DNA of 64,000 nucleotides from Pseudomonadales bacterium. GTDB lineage: Bacteria > Pseudomonadota > Gammaproteobacteria > Pseudomonadales > IMCC2047. The notes under the pieces were generated by a model. The model searched no databases and was not told the DNA's origin. It worked only from the letters and a program-made list of their open reading frames with translations. This document shows positions 28,842-37,143 of the stretch, piece after piece. The number at the start of each line of letters is the position of its first letter. Positions within the stretch are counted from its first letter, which is position 1. The DNA lies in contig JACKNY010000003.1 in the NCBI GenBank assembly GCA_024234615.1, positions 496,001 to 560,000 of the forward strand, read 5' to 3'. The position numbers and the translations under genes were made by a program.

Positions 28842-29384
28842 ATGTCCACTCAGAGAAGTCAGTTAGTAATACTGGATCGGGATGGCGTCATCAATTTTGA
28901 TTCAGATAACTATATTAAATCGCCCGATGAGTGGATTCCTATTCCTGGCAGCTTAGAAGCCATTGCAAAACTATCGAAAGCTGGAATTAAAGTGGTGGTC
29001 GCCAGCAATCAGTCAGGTATTGCTCGCGGATTTTACAATGTCGCAACTCTTGCTCAGATCCATAAAAAGATGATTAATGCCGTAAAAAAATATGGTGGTG
29101 AGTTCGCCGGTATTTTTTATTGCCCACACGGCCCTGATGAAGGCTGCAATTGCCGTAAACCAAAACCCGGACTCATTCAACAGATTTCAGAGTCTCTTCA
29201 TATTGATACAAAAAATGTACCATTTGTTGGTGACTCTGTTAGAGATTTGGAGGCGGCCATCGCCGGCGGTTGCCAACCAATCCTCGTAAAAACTGGAAAT
29301 GGTCAAAAAACAGCCAAAAAAACGACCCTCTCAGTTTCGATATACGACGATTTATTGGATTTTTCGACCCATTGGCTAGGGTAG
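28842..29384 (+). CDS. gmhB: D-glycero-beta-D-manno-heptose 1,7-bisphosphate 7-phosphatase
   Basis: HAD-superfamily phosphatase of 180 aa in ADP-heptose synthesis. The nucleophile motif is LDRDGVIN (D12, D14), motif II is VVASNQSG, the zinc-binding loop is CPHGPDEGCNCRKPKP, and motif IV is FVGDSVRDLEAA. It is the third gene after glyQ-glyS, an arrangement known from Pseudomonas. Its product feeds the pathway completed by hldD. Confidence 0.95.
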   Translation: MSTQRSQLVILDRDGVINFDSDNYIKSPDEWIPIPGSLEAIAKLSKAGIKVVVASNQSGIARGFYNVATLAQIHKKMINAVKKYGGEFAGIFYCPHGPDEGCNCRKPKPGLIQQISESLHIDTKNVPFVGDSVRDLEAAIAGGCQPILVKTGNGQKTAKKTTLSVSIYDDLLDFSTHWLG

Positions 29385-29556
29385 TATTAGCGCTTCTCTA
29401 ATCGCCTAATATTGCCTTTAAAGGCATATTGTCCTTAGCTTTCTTTAGATGAAAGACTTCTAAAAACACAGCTTTGATATAAAGCTTTGATTTTAAAAGA
29501 AATTCTATTTGGCTATTAAAAATACTTTTATATGCCTTTTAATTTGTATTGCCCAC

Positions 29557-29592
29557 AAAAAAGAGGCGACCTCAATATCTGATCTGCCTCTT
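29557..29592 (-). terminator. rho-independent terminator of gyrB
   Basis: Read on the minus strand, AAGAGGC (29592-29586) pairs with GCCTCTT (29567-29561), and six T follow (29562-29557). It lies 30 bp after the gyrB stop. The plus strand side (29385-29556, after gmhB) is AT-rich without a clear hairpin. Confidence 0.75.
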
Positions 29593-29621
29593 CACTTGAT
29601 CTCAATAATTATTTTATTTCG

Positions 29622-32036
29622 TTAAAAATCCAAATTCGCAACGGATAACGCATTTCTTTCAATAAATTCTCGTCTGGGCTCCACTTCATCGCCCATTAAA
29701 GTCGTAAAAATTTGATCCGCAGCCACAGCATCCTCTATCGTTACCTGCAACATTCGACGATTATTGGGATCCATGGTCGTTTCCCAAAGCTGTTCCGGAT
29801 TCATTTCACCCAAGCCTTTATAGCGCTGAATGTTGTATCCCCGTTTTGCTTCATTAATCAACCAAGCTAACGCATCTTTAAATTCCGTAATCTGTTGCTT
29901 TCGTTCGCCACGTTGAATATAGGCATTTTCACCTATAAGATCACGTAAACTTACCCCGATTTTTTTAATGCTTTTGTACTCATTTGAGATGAAGAACTCA
30001 TGACTAAAAGGGTAATCCGTGGTTAAATCATGTTGAATCATCTGCACGTCTGGAAGGAAAATATGCCGCTCCGTGTCGTTTGTAATGCTGACGCGATACT
30101 CAACCGGTAAGTTTTGTTTTTCTAATATCTGGCGCAGTTGTTTAATCCACACCTCCACCGCTTCGCGATTTTTTAGCGTTTGTTCTGTTAACTCGTCCAG
30201 ATAGATCATAGATTCAAGGATATGCGTCGGATACACCCGGGATAGCCTGTTAATCGTACGCCATACCATACGGTATTCTGACACCAGCTTTTCCAATCCT
30301 TCCCCACTAATTGGCGGAGCATTTTCCTCAACAAATAATGCTGCATTTTCTAGAGCAACTTGAATCATATAGGCGTCAAGCTGCTCGTCATCCTTAATAT
30401 ACTGTTCCTGCTTACCTTTTTTAACCTTATAGAGAGGTGGCTGTGCGATATAAACATGACCCCTTTCAACAATTTCTCGCATTTGTCGAAAGAAAAAAGT
30501 TAGTAGTAAGGTGCGGATATGTGATCCGTCAACATCTGCATCAGTCATAATAATAATGCTGTGGTAACGCAGCTTATCTGGGTCAAACTCTTCTCTGCCA
30601 ATACCACAACCCAGGGCTGTGATCAGTGTTCCCACTTCCGCAGAGGACAACATTTTGTCATACCTTGCTTTCTCAACATTAAGAATTTTACCTTTGAGCG
30701 GTAAAATAGCCTGTGTTTTACGATCCCTTCCTTGTTTCGCTGAGCCGCCCGCGGAGTCACCCTCAACCAGATATATTTCAGATAATGCTGGGTCTTTTTC
30801 CTGGCAATCTGCTAGTTTCCCGGGTAGCCCCGCAATATCAAGCGCTCCTTTGCGGCGCGTCATTTCACGAGCTTTTCGAGCTGCTTCTCGAGCCCTGGCT
30901 GCATCCAGCATTTTCTGTACGACTATTTTTGCTTCCTGGGGGTTTTCAGCCAAATAATCGCCTAAAGCCGCATTCATTTCTTGCTCTACCGCCGACTTAA
31001 CCTCTGAGGAAACTAGCTTATCTTTGGTTTGGGATGAAAATTTAGGATCTGGTACCTTTACTGAAATGATTGCAACCAACCCTTCCCTTGCATCATCTCC
31101 CGACGTGCTAACTTTAGCTTTCTTTAACAAACTTTCCTTCTCTATATAGGAATTTAGGGAACGAGTTAATGATCCACGAAAGCCGACTAAGTGAGCACCA
31201 CCATCACGCTGCGGGATATTATTAGTAAAACAAAAAACATTTTCCTGAAAACCATCATTCCACTGCAACGCAACTTCAACCACTATGCCATCTTCTCGTG
31301 CTTTGCTGAAATGAAAGATTTTATTGATAGGTTTTTTGTTTTGATTAAGGTATTCGACAAATGCCTTTAGCCCCCCCTCATACTTAAACTCTTCTTTAAT
31401 TCCCGAACGCTCATCTTTTAATACTATTGCTACACCAGAGTTTAAAAAGGAAAGCTCTCTTAGCCTTTTTGCTAATTGGTCAAAGTGATACTCAATGTTC
31501 GAAAAGGTTTCTGGTGAAGCTTTAAAATGAACCTGTGTCCCCGTACTTTCGGTATCTCCAATTTGAGCTAATGGCGCAAGCGGTACACCATGCTTATAGC
31601 TCTGCTCATAAATTTTACCTTCTTTGCGGATGGTTAGTGTTAACTCGCTAGACAGCGCATTAACGACCGACACACCAACACCATGTAGTCCCCCTGACAC
31701 TTTGTAGCTGTTATCATCAAACTTTCCCCCAGCGTGCAGGATAGTCATAATCACCTCAGCAGCGGAAACACCTTCCTCTTTGTGAATATCAACAGGAATA
31801 CCACGACCGTTATCAGACACAGTAACCGATTCGTCAGGGTGGATTGTCACCTTTATTTCTGTACAGTGCCCCGCTAGCGCCTCGTCGATTGAGTTATCCA
31901 CCAACTCAAAAACCATATGGTGAAGCCCTGTCCCATCATCCGTATCTCCGATATACATTCCAGGGCGTTTACGAACCGCATCAAGACCTTTTAAAACCTT
32001 AATATTCGATGAGGTGTAGGTATTTTCTATGCTCAT
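29622..32036 (-). CDS. gyrB: DNA gyrase subunit B
   Basis: ATPase subunit of gyrase, which introduces negative supercoils. The 804-aa protein has the GHKL ATPase domain (ELVDNSIDEALAGHC, DNGRGIPVD, GGLHGVGVSVVNALS), the transducer domain, and the TOPRIM motifs EGDSAGGSAKQGRD near residue 422 and MTDADVDGSHIRTLLL. The length and the extended TOPRIM insertion are those of the gammaproteobacterial type. Last gene of dnaA-dnaN-recF-gyrB; recF ends 44 nt upstream. Confidence 0.98.
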   Translation of the reverse strand: MSIENTYTSSNIKVLKGLDAVRKRPGMYIGDTDDGTGLHHMVFELVDNSIDEALAGHCTEIKVTIHPDESVTVSDNGRGIPVDIHKEEGVSAAEVIMTILHAGGKFDDNSYKVSGGLHGVGVSVVNALSSELTLTIRKEGKIYEQSYKHGVPLAPLAQIGDTESTGTQVHFKASPETFSNIEYHFDQLAKRLRELSFLNSGVAIVLKDERSGIKEEFKYEGGLKAFVEYLNQNKKPINKIFHFSKAREDGIVVEVALQWNDGFQENVFCFTNNIPQRDGGAHLVGFRGSLTRSLNSYIEKESLLKKAKVSTSGDDAREGLVAIISVKVPDPKFSSQTKDKLVSSEVKSAVEQEMNAALGDYLAENPQEAKIVVQKMLDAARAREAARKAREMTRRKGALDIAGLPGKLADCQEKDPALSEIYLVEGDSAGGSAKQGRDRKTQAILPLKGKILNVEKARYDKMLSSAEVGTLITALGCGIGREEFDPDKLRYHSIIIMTDADVDGSHIRTLLLTFFFRQMREIVERGHVYIAQPPLYKVKKGKQEQYIKDDEQLDAYMIQVALENAALFVEENAPPISGEGLEKLVSEYRMVWRTINRLSRVYPTHILESMIYLDELTEQTLKNREAVEVWIKQLRQILEKQNLPVEYRVSITNDTERHIFLPDVQMIQHDLTTDYPFSHEFFISNEYKSIKKIGVSLRDLIGENAYIQRGERKQQITEFKDALAWLINEAKRGYNIQRYKGLGEMNPEQLWETTMDPNNRRMLQVTIEDAVAADQIFTTLMGDEVEPRREFIERNALSVANLDF

Positions 32037-32080
32037 TTATTTCTCCAATCAAAGGGCCACTGGTTATCCCCGACTTCCGA

Positions 32081-33166
32081 CTATTCGATTATTTTGCCCT
32101 GTTCCACGTGGAACAAACGAATACTTTTTTCACTCCAACATTGAGCAAAATCACTTTCTTCAACACTGGTAACGATCAACTGACAATTTAATTCAGAAAG
32201 CAGCATACTGAGTGACTGCCTATGCCTTACATCCAACTCGGCGGCCAAATCATCAACCAAATAAACACATGGCCGTCCATTCGATTCTGCAAAAAGATGC
32301 CCTTGAGCAATTTTCAAACAACTAACAACCAGTTTTTGCTGCCCTCTAGATAGAGTTTCGAAAGCATTAAGCCCTAGATGCTTAACCTTCAAATCTGCTC
32401 GCTGTGGTCCATAATGAGTAAAGCCTTCTTTTTTATCCCGCACTAAAGAATCCGCCAATACCGCTTCTAGCCCCAGACCTTCATCCCAGCCAGGATAAAA
32501 CCCGAATGAAATATCTTCTAATTCAGACACCCTGGCGAGGATGTCTTGAAACACTGGCTCAAGTCGCTCTATGTAACGCTGCCGCTGAGCAGCCAACAAC
32601 AATGAGCTTTCCACAAACTCCTTATCCCATGACCGCAACAGCTGGTCATCAAACATGCCTTGCCGCAAAATTCCATTTCTCTGCTGAAGGCAGCGGCTTA
32701 GCCTCTTCCAGTTGCCCATAAACGAGTGTTCCACGTGAAACACACCCCAATCAACAAACTGCCTTCTATTTTTCGGACCACCTTCCAGCAAGCGAAAGGC
32801 GCCAGGATTGATCACTTGAAGAGGCAGTAATTGCGCCAATTCAGCACTTGAAAAAACCTGATCACCTGATATTTTAATCTGCTGCTTGCCATCAATAGCT
32901 CTAGTCACCCCAACCGGCACGACGAGCCCATCATTATTAGTTTGAATTTCGCCGTAAACCGTACAAAATTTTTCTCCCCTTTGTACTAAGCTAGTATGTT
33001 TATTGCTAACAAAAGACCGTGCTCGCCCTAATAAATAGATACTCTCTAAAATACTTGTTTTACCGCTACCATTAGGGCCAGTAATTAAATTTACACCTTT
33101 ATCGAGCCGAATATCTAAACTATTAAGATTGCGTAAGTGAGTAATTGCCAACCTGGTAACAGCCAT
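32081..33166 (-). CDS. recF: DNA replication and repair protein RecF
   Basis: 361-aa SMC-like ATPase that helps load RecA at gaps. Walker A is ITGPNGSGKTSILE near residue 30, the ABC-like signature is LSRGQQKLV near 275, and Walker B is VYLVDDLAAELD near 305. It sits between dnaN and gyrB in the usual order. Two perfect parS sites lie within its coding sequence, each read as Phe-His-Val-Glu. Confidence 0.97.
   Translation of the reverse strand: MAVTRLAITHLRNLNSLDIRLDKGVNLITGPNGSGKTSILESIYLLGRARSFVSNKHTSLVQRGEKFCTVYGEIQTNNDGLVVPVGVTRAIDGKQQIKISGDQVFSSAELAQLLPLQVINPGAFRLLEGGPKNRRQFVDWGVFHVEHSFMGNWKRLSRCLQQRNGILRQGMFDDQLLRSWDKEFVESSLLLAAQRQRYIERLEPVFQDILARVSELEDISFGFYPGWDEGLGLEAVLADSLVRDKKEGFTHYGPQRADLKVKHLGLNAFETLSRGQQKLVVSCLKIAQGHLFAESNGRPCVYLVDDLAAELDVRHRQSLSMLLSELNCQLIVTSVEESDFAQCWSEKSIRLFHVEQGKIIE
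32100..32115. promoter_or_regulatory. parS: parS centromere site 1
   Basis: TGTTCCACGTGGAACA is a perfect 16-bp palindrome matching the ParB target consensus TGTTNCACGTGNAACA. It lies within the 3' end of recF, about 8.5 kb from the predicted oriC. ParB, encoded at 44.1 kb, is the expected binder. Confidence 0.92.
32727..32742. promoter_or_regulatory. parS: parS centromere site 2
   Basis: TGTTCCACGTGAAACA equals the canonical parS sequence. It lies in the middle of recF, 627 bp from site 1. As in site 1 the core encodes Phe-His-Val-Glu in the recF frame. Confidence 0.93.
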
Positions 33167-33266
33167 AAATACTGGGGTTACTTTTTTCTAAGCAGATAAT
33201 AGCGTAAGTAATTGACTGGGCACGCACATGAAAAGTTTGTCATATTATAACTTTTAATTTATTCAA

Positions 33267-34373
33267 CTAAAGCCGCATCGGCATCACAACATAAATAGAA
33301 TCAGGATTATCCTTTTGCTCTCCAATCAGCGCACTACTATTTGCATCGGACAAGGTCATTTTCACCTTCTCGCTATTAGTGACCGACAATACGTCCAACA
33401 AATAGCCCACATTAAACCCTATCTCTAGCCTATCTCCATCAAAATCAACGCTCATTTCTTCTTCAGCTTCTTCCTGCTCGGGATTGTTGGCGTAAACCTG
33501 CAACAGGTCTTTTTGCAACATTAACCGCACACCCCTGTACTTTTCATTAGATAAAATTGCCGCCCGACCAAGAACCTGCTTAAACTCCTCTCTATCGGCA
33601 ATAAAAGTTTTATTACCATCCTTTGGTATAACCTGAGAGTAATCTGGAAACTTACCATCCACTAACTTTGAGGTAAAAGTGAAGTCTTTAGTTATTGCTC
33701 TTATATGATTGTTGCTCATACTAATCTCTACTGATTGTTCGCCATCAGACAACAATCGACTAAGCTCCAGTATGCCTTTACGGGGGACAATGACCTGATG
33801 TGTGTCGGCTGTTGAAATATCTGCTGTGGCGCTACAGAGCGCCAGCCGATGGCCGTCTGTCGCAACCGCTTTCAGGCCACCTTTTTGGATTTCGAATAAC
33901 ATCCCATTCAGGTAATACCGGACATCCTGTTGAGCCATAGCAACACTGGTACATTCTATCAAATGCCGCAATAATTCTTGGGGGATTGTAAATCCGAGGC
34001 TTTGTGGTTTTTCTTCAACATTTGGAAAATCCATCGCCGGCAAAGTTGACAGCGTAAAGCGACTACGACCTGATCTGATACTAAGCTTGTCGCCATCCTG
34101 CTCAATCGTAATGACAGATTCATCCGGCAAAGTCTTACAAATATCCATCATTTTGCGCGCCGGTACAGTTATTTCACCTGCCTCCCCCGGCTCACTTAAC
34201 GCCACTCGACCCACCAATTCCACCTCCAGATCAGTGCCCGTAAGAGAAAGCTGATCGCCATCCACAACCATTAATATATTTGATAGCACGGGTAATGTTT
34301 GTCGACGTTCAACCACGCCGGCAACCAAGGCCAGTGGTTTTAATAACGCTTCTCTGGATATGGTAAATTTCAT
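33267..34373 (-). CDS. dnaN: DNA polymerase III sliding clamp (beta)
   Basis: 368-aa processivity clamp forming a dimeric ring. It starts MKFTISREALLKPLALVAGVVERRQTLPVLSN-like (conserved opening), carries the TGTDLEVEL segment, and ends in VMPMRL, the conserved C-terminus that lines the ligand-binding pocket. All three clamp domains fit the length. Located between dnaA (54 nt upstream) and recF. Confidence 0.98.
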   Translation of the reverse strand: MKFTISREALLKPLALVAGVVERRQTLPVLSNILMVVDGDQLSLTGTDLEVELVGRVALSEPGEAGEITVPARKMMDICKTLPDESVITIEQDGDKLSIRSGRSRFTLSTLPAMDFPNVEEKPQSLGFTIPQELLRHLIECTSVAMAQQDVRYYLNGMLFEIQKGGLKAVATDGHRLALCSATADISTADTHQVIVPRKGILELSRLLSDGEQSVEISMSNNHIRAITKDFTFTSKLVDGKFPDYSQVIPKDGNKTFIADREEFKQVLGRAAILSNEKYRGVRLMLQKDLLQVYANNPEQEEAEEEMSVDFDGDRLEIGFNVGYLLDVLSVTNSEKVKMTLSDANSSALIGEQKDNPDSIYVVMPMRL

Positions 34374-34427
34374 AATTCAGTCCTCAACTCTCGAATTTTC
34401 TTCACCATTAACGAACTCAAAAAATTT

Positions 34428-35831
34428 CTAAGTTGTTAATAGTCGCAGTAAGTTTTTATAGTCTTCTCGAATATCGCTATTTGTCTCTCTTAGCTCTGCT
34501 ATTTTTCGGCAAGCATGCAAGACGGTTGTATGATCCCTACCGCCAAAAGAATCACCTATCTCCGGCAAACTATGGTTGGTCAACTCTTTAGCTAAAGTCA
34601 TCGCCACCTGCCTGGGCCTTGCGACGGAACGATTCCGACGCTTAGAAAGCATGTCCGCCATTTTGATCTTATAGTACTCAGCTACCGTGCGCTGAATGTT
34701 ATCAATACTGATCAATTTATCTTGGATGGCTAACAGGTCTTTTAGGGACTCCTTAACAAACTCTGTGTTTATATCCTTACCTGTGAAGTGAGCACTTGCT
34801 ATCACCCTCTTAAGCGCTCCCTCTAACTCTCTTACGTTTGATCTAACTTTTTGTGCGATAAAAAAAGCTGCTTCTCGCGGTAGATGTATTTTTGCTTGAT
34901 CTGCCTTTTTTAACAAAATGGCGACCCGTGTTTCCAGTTCCGGCGGTTCGACAGCAACTGTCAGCCCCCAACCAAAACGTGATTTTAGTCTTTCCTCCAG
35001 CCCATTAATCTCTTTGGGATAGCGATCACAAGTTAAGATCATCTGTTGTTCGCTTTCTAAAAGGGCATTAAAGGTATGGAAAAACTCCTCTTGAGAACGC
35101 TCCTTTGCGGCGAAAAACTGGATATCATCAATTAACAACGCGTCAACAGTACGATAAAAACGTTTGAACTCATTGATAGCATTCATTTGTAACGCCTTCA
35201 CCATGTCTGCGACAAACCGTTCCGAATGCAGATAAATCACTTTGGCATCCGGTTTCTGCTTGACCATATAATTACCCACAGCGTGCATAAGGTGGGTCTT
35301 ACCAAGTCCAACGCCGCCATAGATAAACAAAGGGTTGTATGCGCCTCCGGGGTTCTCCGCCACCTGCATCGCAGCCGCTCTGGCCAATTGATTTGACTTG
35401 CCTTCAACAAAGGTATCAAAGGTAAAGCTGCGATTTAAGTTGCTGTGATGTTTAATATTTCTCGCTTGGTTGCTTTCTTTCTGTTTTGTTTTCCGGCCAA
35501 TGCGATCAAACGTTTCGGAATTTTTCTCATCGTTGCTGCCAGCATTATTCGGTGCCGGTTGGAATGTACCTGTATTGACGCCACTTTTGCGCGTCCCTAT
35601 GCTTAGTTCAACCTGCAGATTTTCAGAACTTTCTAGCTCACCGACAAGCTCATTGATTCTTTTTAAATAGCGTTGAGAAACCCAATCCATGACAAATCGG
35701 TTTGGCGCAAGTAACCTTAGCGTGTTATTGCTAATCTCAGTTTGAAGCGGTCGAATCCAAGTATTAAATTGCTGCGCTGGCAGTTCGTTCTGCAAATGGT
35801 CAATACATTTAGCCCAGACAGTGTTAGCCAC
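34428..35831 (-). CDS. dnaA: chromosomal replication initiator DnaA
   Basis: AAA+ initiator binding DnaA boxes and melting oriC. The GTG at 35831 is chosen as start: it follows AAAGGGA on the minus strand and gives the usual N-terminus (M)ANTVWAKCIDHLQNELPAQQ; the open frame extending to 35873 adds 14 unlike residues. The 467-aa product has domain I, a low-complexity linker (about 85-135), Walker A GGVGLGKTHL near 170, Walker B LLIDDIQF, and the box-binding signature GGRDHTTVLHACRKI near 420. Confidence 0.97.
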   Translation of the reverse strand: MANTVWAKCIDHLQNELPAQQFNTWIRPLQTEISNNTLRLLAPNRFVMDWVSQRYLKRINELVGELESSENLQVELSIGTRKSGVNTGTFQPAPNNAGSNDEKNSETFDRIGRKTKQKESNQARNIKHHSNLNRSFTFDTFVEGKSNQLARAAAMQVAENPGGAYNPLFIYGGVGLGKTHLMHAVGNYMVKQKPDAKVIYLHSERFVADMVKALQMNAINEFKRFYRTVDALLIDDIQFFAAKERSQEEFFHTFNALLESEQQMILTCDRYPKEINGLEERLKSRFGWGLTVAVEPPELETRVAILLKKADQAKIHLPREAAFFIAQKVRSNVRELEGALKRVIASAHFTGKDINTEFVKESLKDLLAIQDKLISIDNIQRTVAEYYKIKMADMLSKRRNRSVARPRQVAMTLAKELTNHSLPEIGDSFGGRDHTTVLHACRKIAELRETNSDIREDYKNLLRLLTT

Positions 35832-36334
35832 GAATCCCTTTCTCTTTTTAATCGGATTATAATAATTCGCCAATAATAATGGTTGAAAAACGGCCTGGCG
35901 CTAGAAGCCAGCATTCTAACCTTTCATCGAAAACTTATCCACAGGTTAGGCTATTTATATTACTTTTATATTCAATAGCTTGAGAACTTTAAGCGACTGT
36001 TGCAGCGGTGTTCCTCGTTAATTGCGTTTTCACAATCAGACGGTTGCACAACCCGGCTGGAAATTACCATACTGTGAGCCTCCGGGCTTGTAATTCTTTC
36101 CGCCAGTAACAAAGTTAACAGGTTCCCCCGGCCCCGTTGTTGAATGGAAATTCTGATATTGACAGCGACTTAATCGTCAGTTTAACCAATTAACATCTTG
36201 AAAATTCTCTAAACTGTTGAAAATTAATTTAGTTTTATGCAGGAATGAATTGCAGATTAGCGCTGAATTCTCTAGAATCCACCCTCCCAAAATACCAGTA
36301 TTAGCCCAATCAAAGTGTTGTGTGAGAAATTATC
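35832..36334. other. dnaA-rpmH intergenic region
   Basis: 503 bp between the divergent dnaA and rpmH genes. It holds one perfect DnaA box (35935-35943), moderately AT-rich stretches near 36180-36240, and presumably the promoters of both genes. I see no cluster of DnaA boxes, so it looks like a regulatory region and not the main origin. No open gene or RNA was recognised. Confidence 0.6.
35935..35943 (+). promoter_or_regulatory. DnaA box upstream of dnaA
   Basis: TTATCCACA, the perfect consensus, 104 bp upstream of the dnaA start. A single box at this place fits autoregulation of dnaA. Confidence 0.75.
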
Positions 36335-36469
36335 ATGAAAAGAACTTTTCAACCCAGTAATTTAAAGCGAAAACGTGATCACGGTTTCCGTGCAAGAATG
36401 GCAACTAAAAATGGTCGCTTGGTACTCAATCGACGTCGGGCCAAAGGTCGCAAAAGACTGTCCGCATAA
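36335..36469 (+). CDS. rpmH: 50S ribosomal protein L34
   Basis: 44-aa basic ribosomal protein MKRTFQPSNLKRKRDHGF, followed by RARMATKNGRLVLNRRRAKGRKRL, the near-invariant L34 sequence. It is too short for ordinary ORF cut-offs. First gene of the rpmH-rnpA-yidD-yidC-mnmE cluster, with rnpA starting 37 nt later. Confidence 0.98.
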   Translation: MKRTFQPSNLKRKRDHGFRARMATKNGRLVLNRRRAKGRKRLSA

Positions 36470-36506
36470 TATCGTCAGCGGTTATTTGGCACCACTCTAT
36501 TCTTGC

Positions 36507-36890
36507 ATGGCTGGGTTGGGTTTTTCCAAGCAGCAACGGCTACTAAAAGCCCGCGAGTTTCAGCGGGTTTTCGACCAATCAAGTTTAAAAGCATCGACAC
36601 GTGCGATATTACTGCTCGCTGCCGCTAACCCACTAGGGCGTCCACGCATTGGTTTTATAATTGCGAAAAAACAGGTGCGCTTAGCCGTGCAGCGAAATCG
36701 AATCAAACGTGTTATCCGGGAATCGTTCCGAACACTAAGCAATCAGACGCTTAGTTACGATGTCATCATATTGGTGCGCAAGGAACTGGAAAAATTGAGT
36801 AACCAAGAAATCAGGCTGGAATTTGAACGCCAATGGCACAAATTGGTGCGTCAAGAGAACGCGATTAAGGCAGCAGCGTCCCATGCGTAG
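36507..36890 (+). CDS. rnpA: ribonuclease P protein component
   Basis: 127-aa basic protein that assists the RNase P RNA in tRNA 5' maturation. It has the N-terminal LLKAREFQRVFDQ block and the RNR motif in VQRNRIKRVIRESFR (RNRIKR at 63-68). ATG 36507 gives the normal length; the frame stays open upstream to a GTG at 36375 inside rpmH, but that extension does not look like RnpA. Its end overlaps yidD by 8 nt. Confidence 0.95.
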   Translation: MAGLGFSKQQRLLKAREFQRVFDQSSLKASTRAILLLAAANPLGRPRIGFIIAKKQVRLAVQRNRIKRVIRESFRTLSNQTLSYDVIILVRKELEKLSNQEIRLEFERQWHKLVRQENAIKAAASHA

Positions 36891-37143
36891 ACTCATTATT
36901 AGCTTATTAAAAGGCTACCGATACCTTATCAGCCCATTGCTTGGCAATAACTGCCGCTTTTACCCTTCTTGTTCCTGTTATGCGGAAACTGCAATTTCAA
37001 GATTTGGTTTATTTCGTGGCGGTTGGTTATCCCTACAGCGCCTCAGTAAATGTCATCCCTGGCACTCGGGTGGAATCGATCAGGTTCCAGATATCAACCC
37101 TAAACCTTCTTTCCAACATCGCTCTACAACTACGGATGCCTAA
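36883..37143 (+). CDS. yidD: membrane protein insertion efficiency factor YidD
   Basis: 86-aa amphipathic protein that helps YidC-dependent insertion. It begins MRRLIISLLKGYRYLISPLLG and carries the family signature CRFYPSCSCYAETAI and the later HPWHSGGIDQVP. Start ATG 36883 overlaps the rnpA end, and its stop shares a base with the yidC start (TAATG), so translation is probably coupled on both sides. Confidence 0.95.
   Translation: MRRLIISLLKGYRYLISPLLGNNCRFYPSCSCYAETAISRFGLFRGGWLSLQRLSKCHPWHSGGIDQVPDINPKPSFQHRSTTTDA

Noticed and set aside
35832..36334. dnaA-rpmH gap as the main oriC
   Set aside because: Only one perfect DnaA box was found, against two perfect and three near boxes plus a long A/T-only stretch in the mnmE-mnmG gap.
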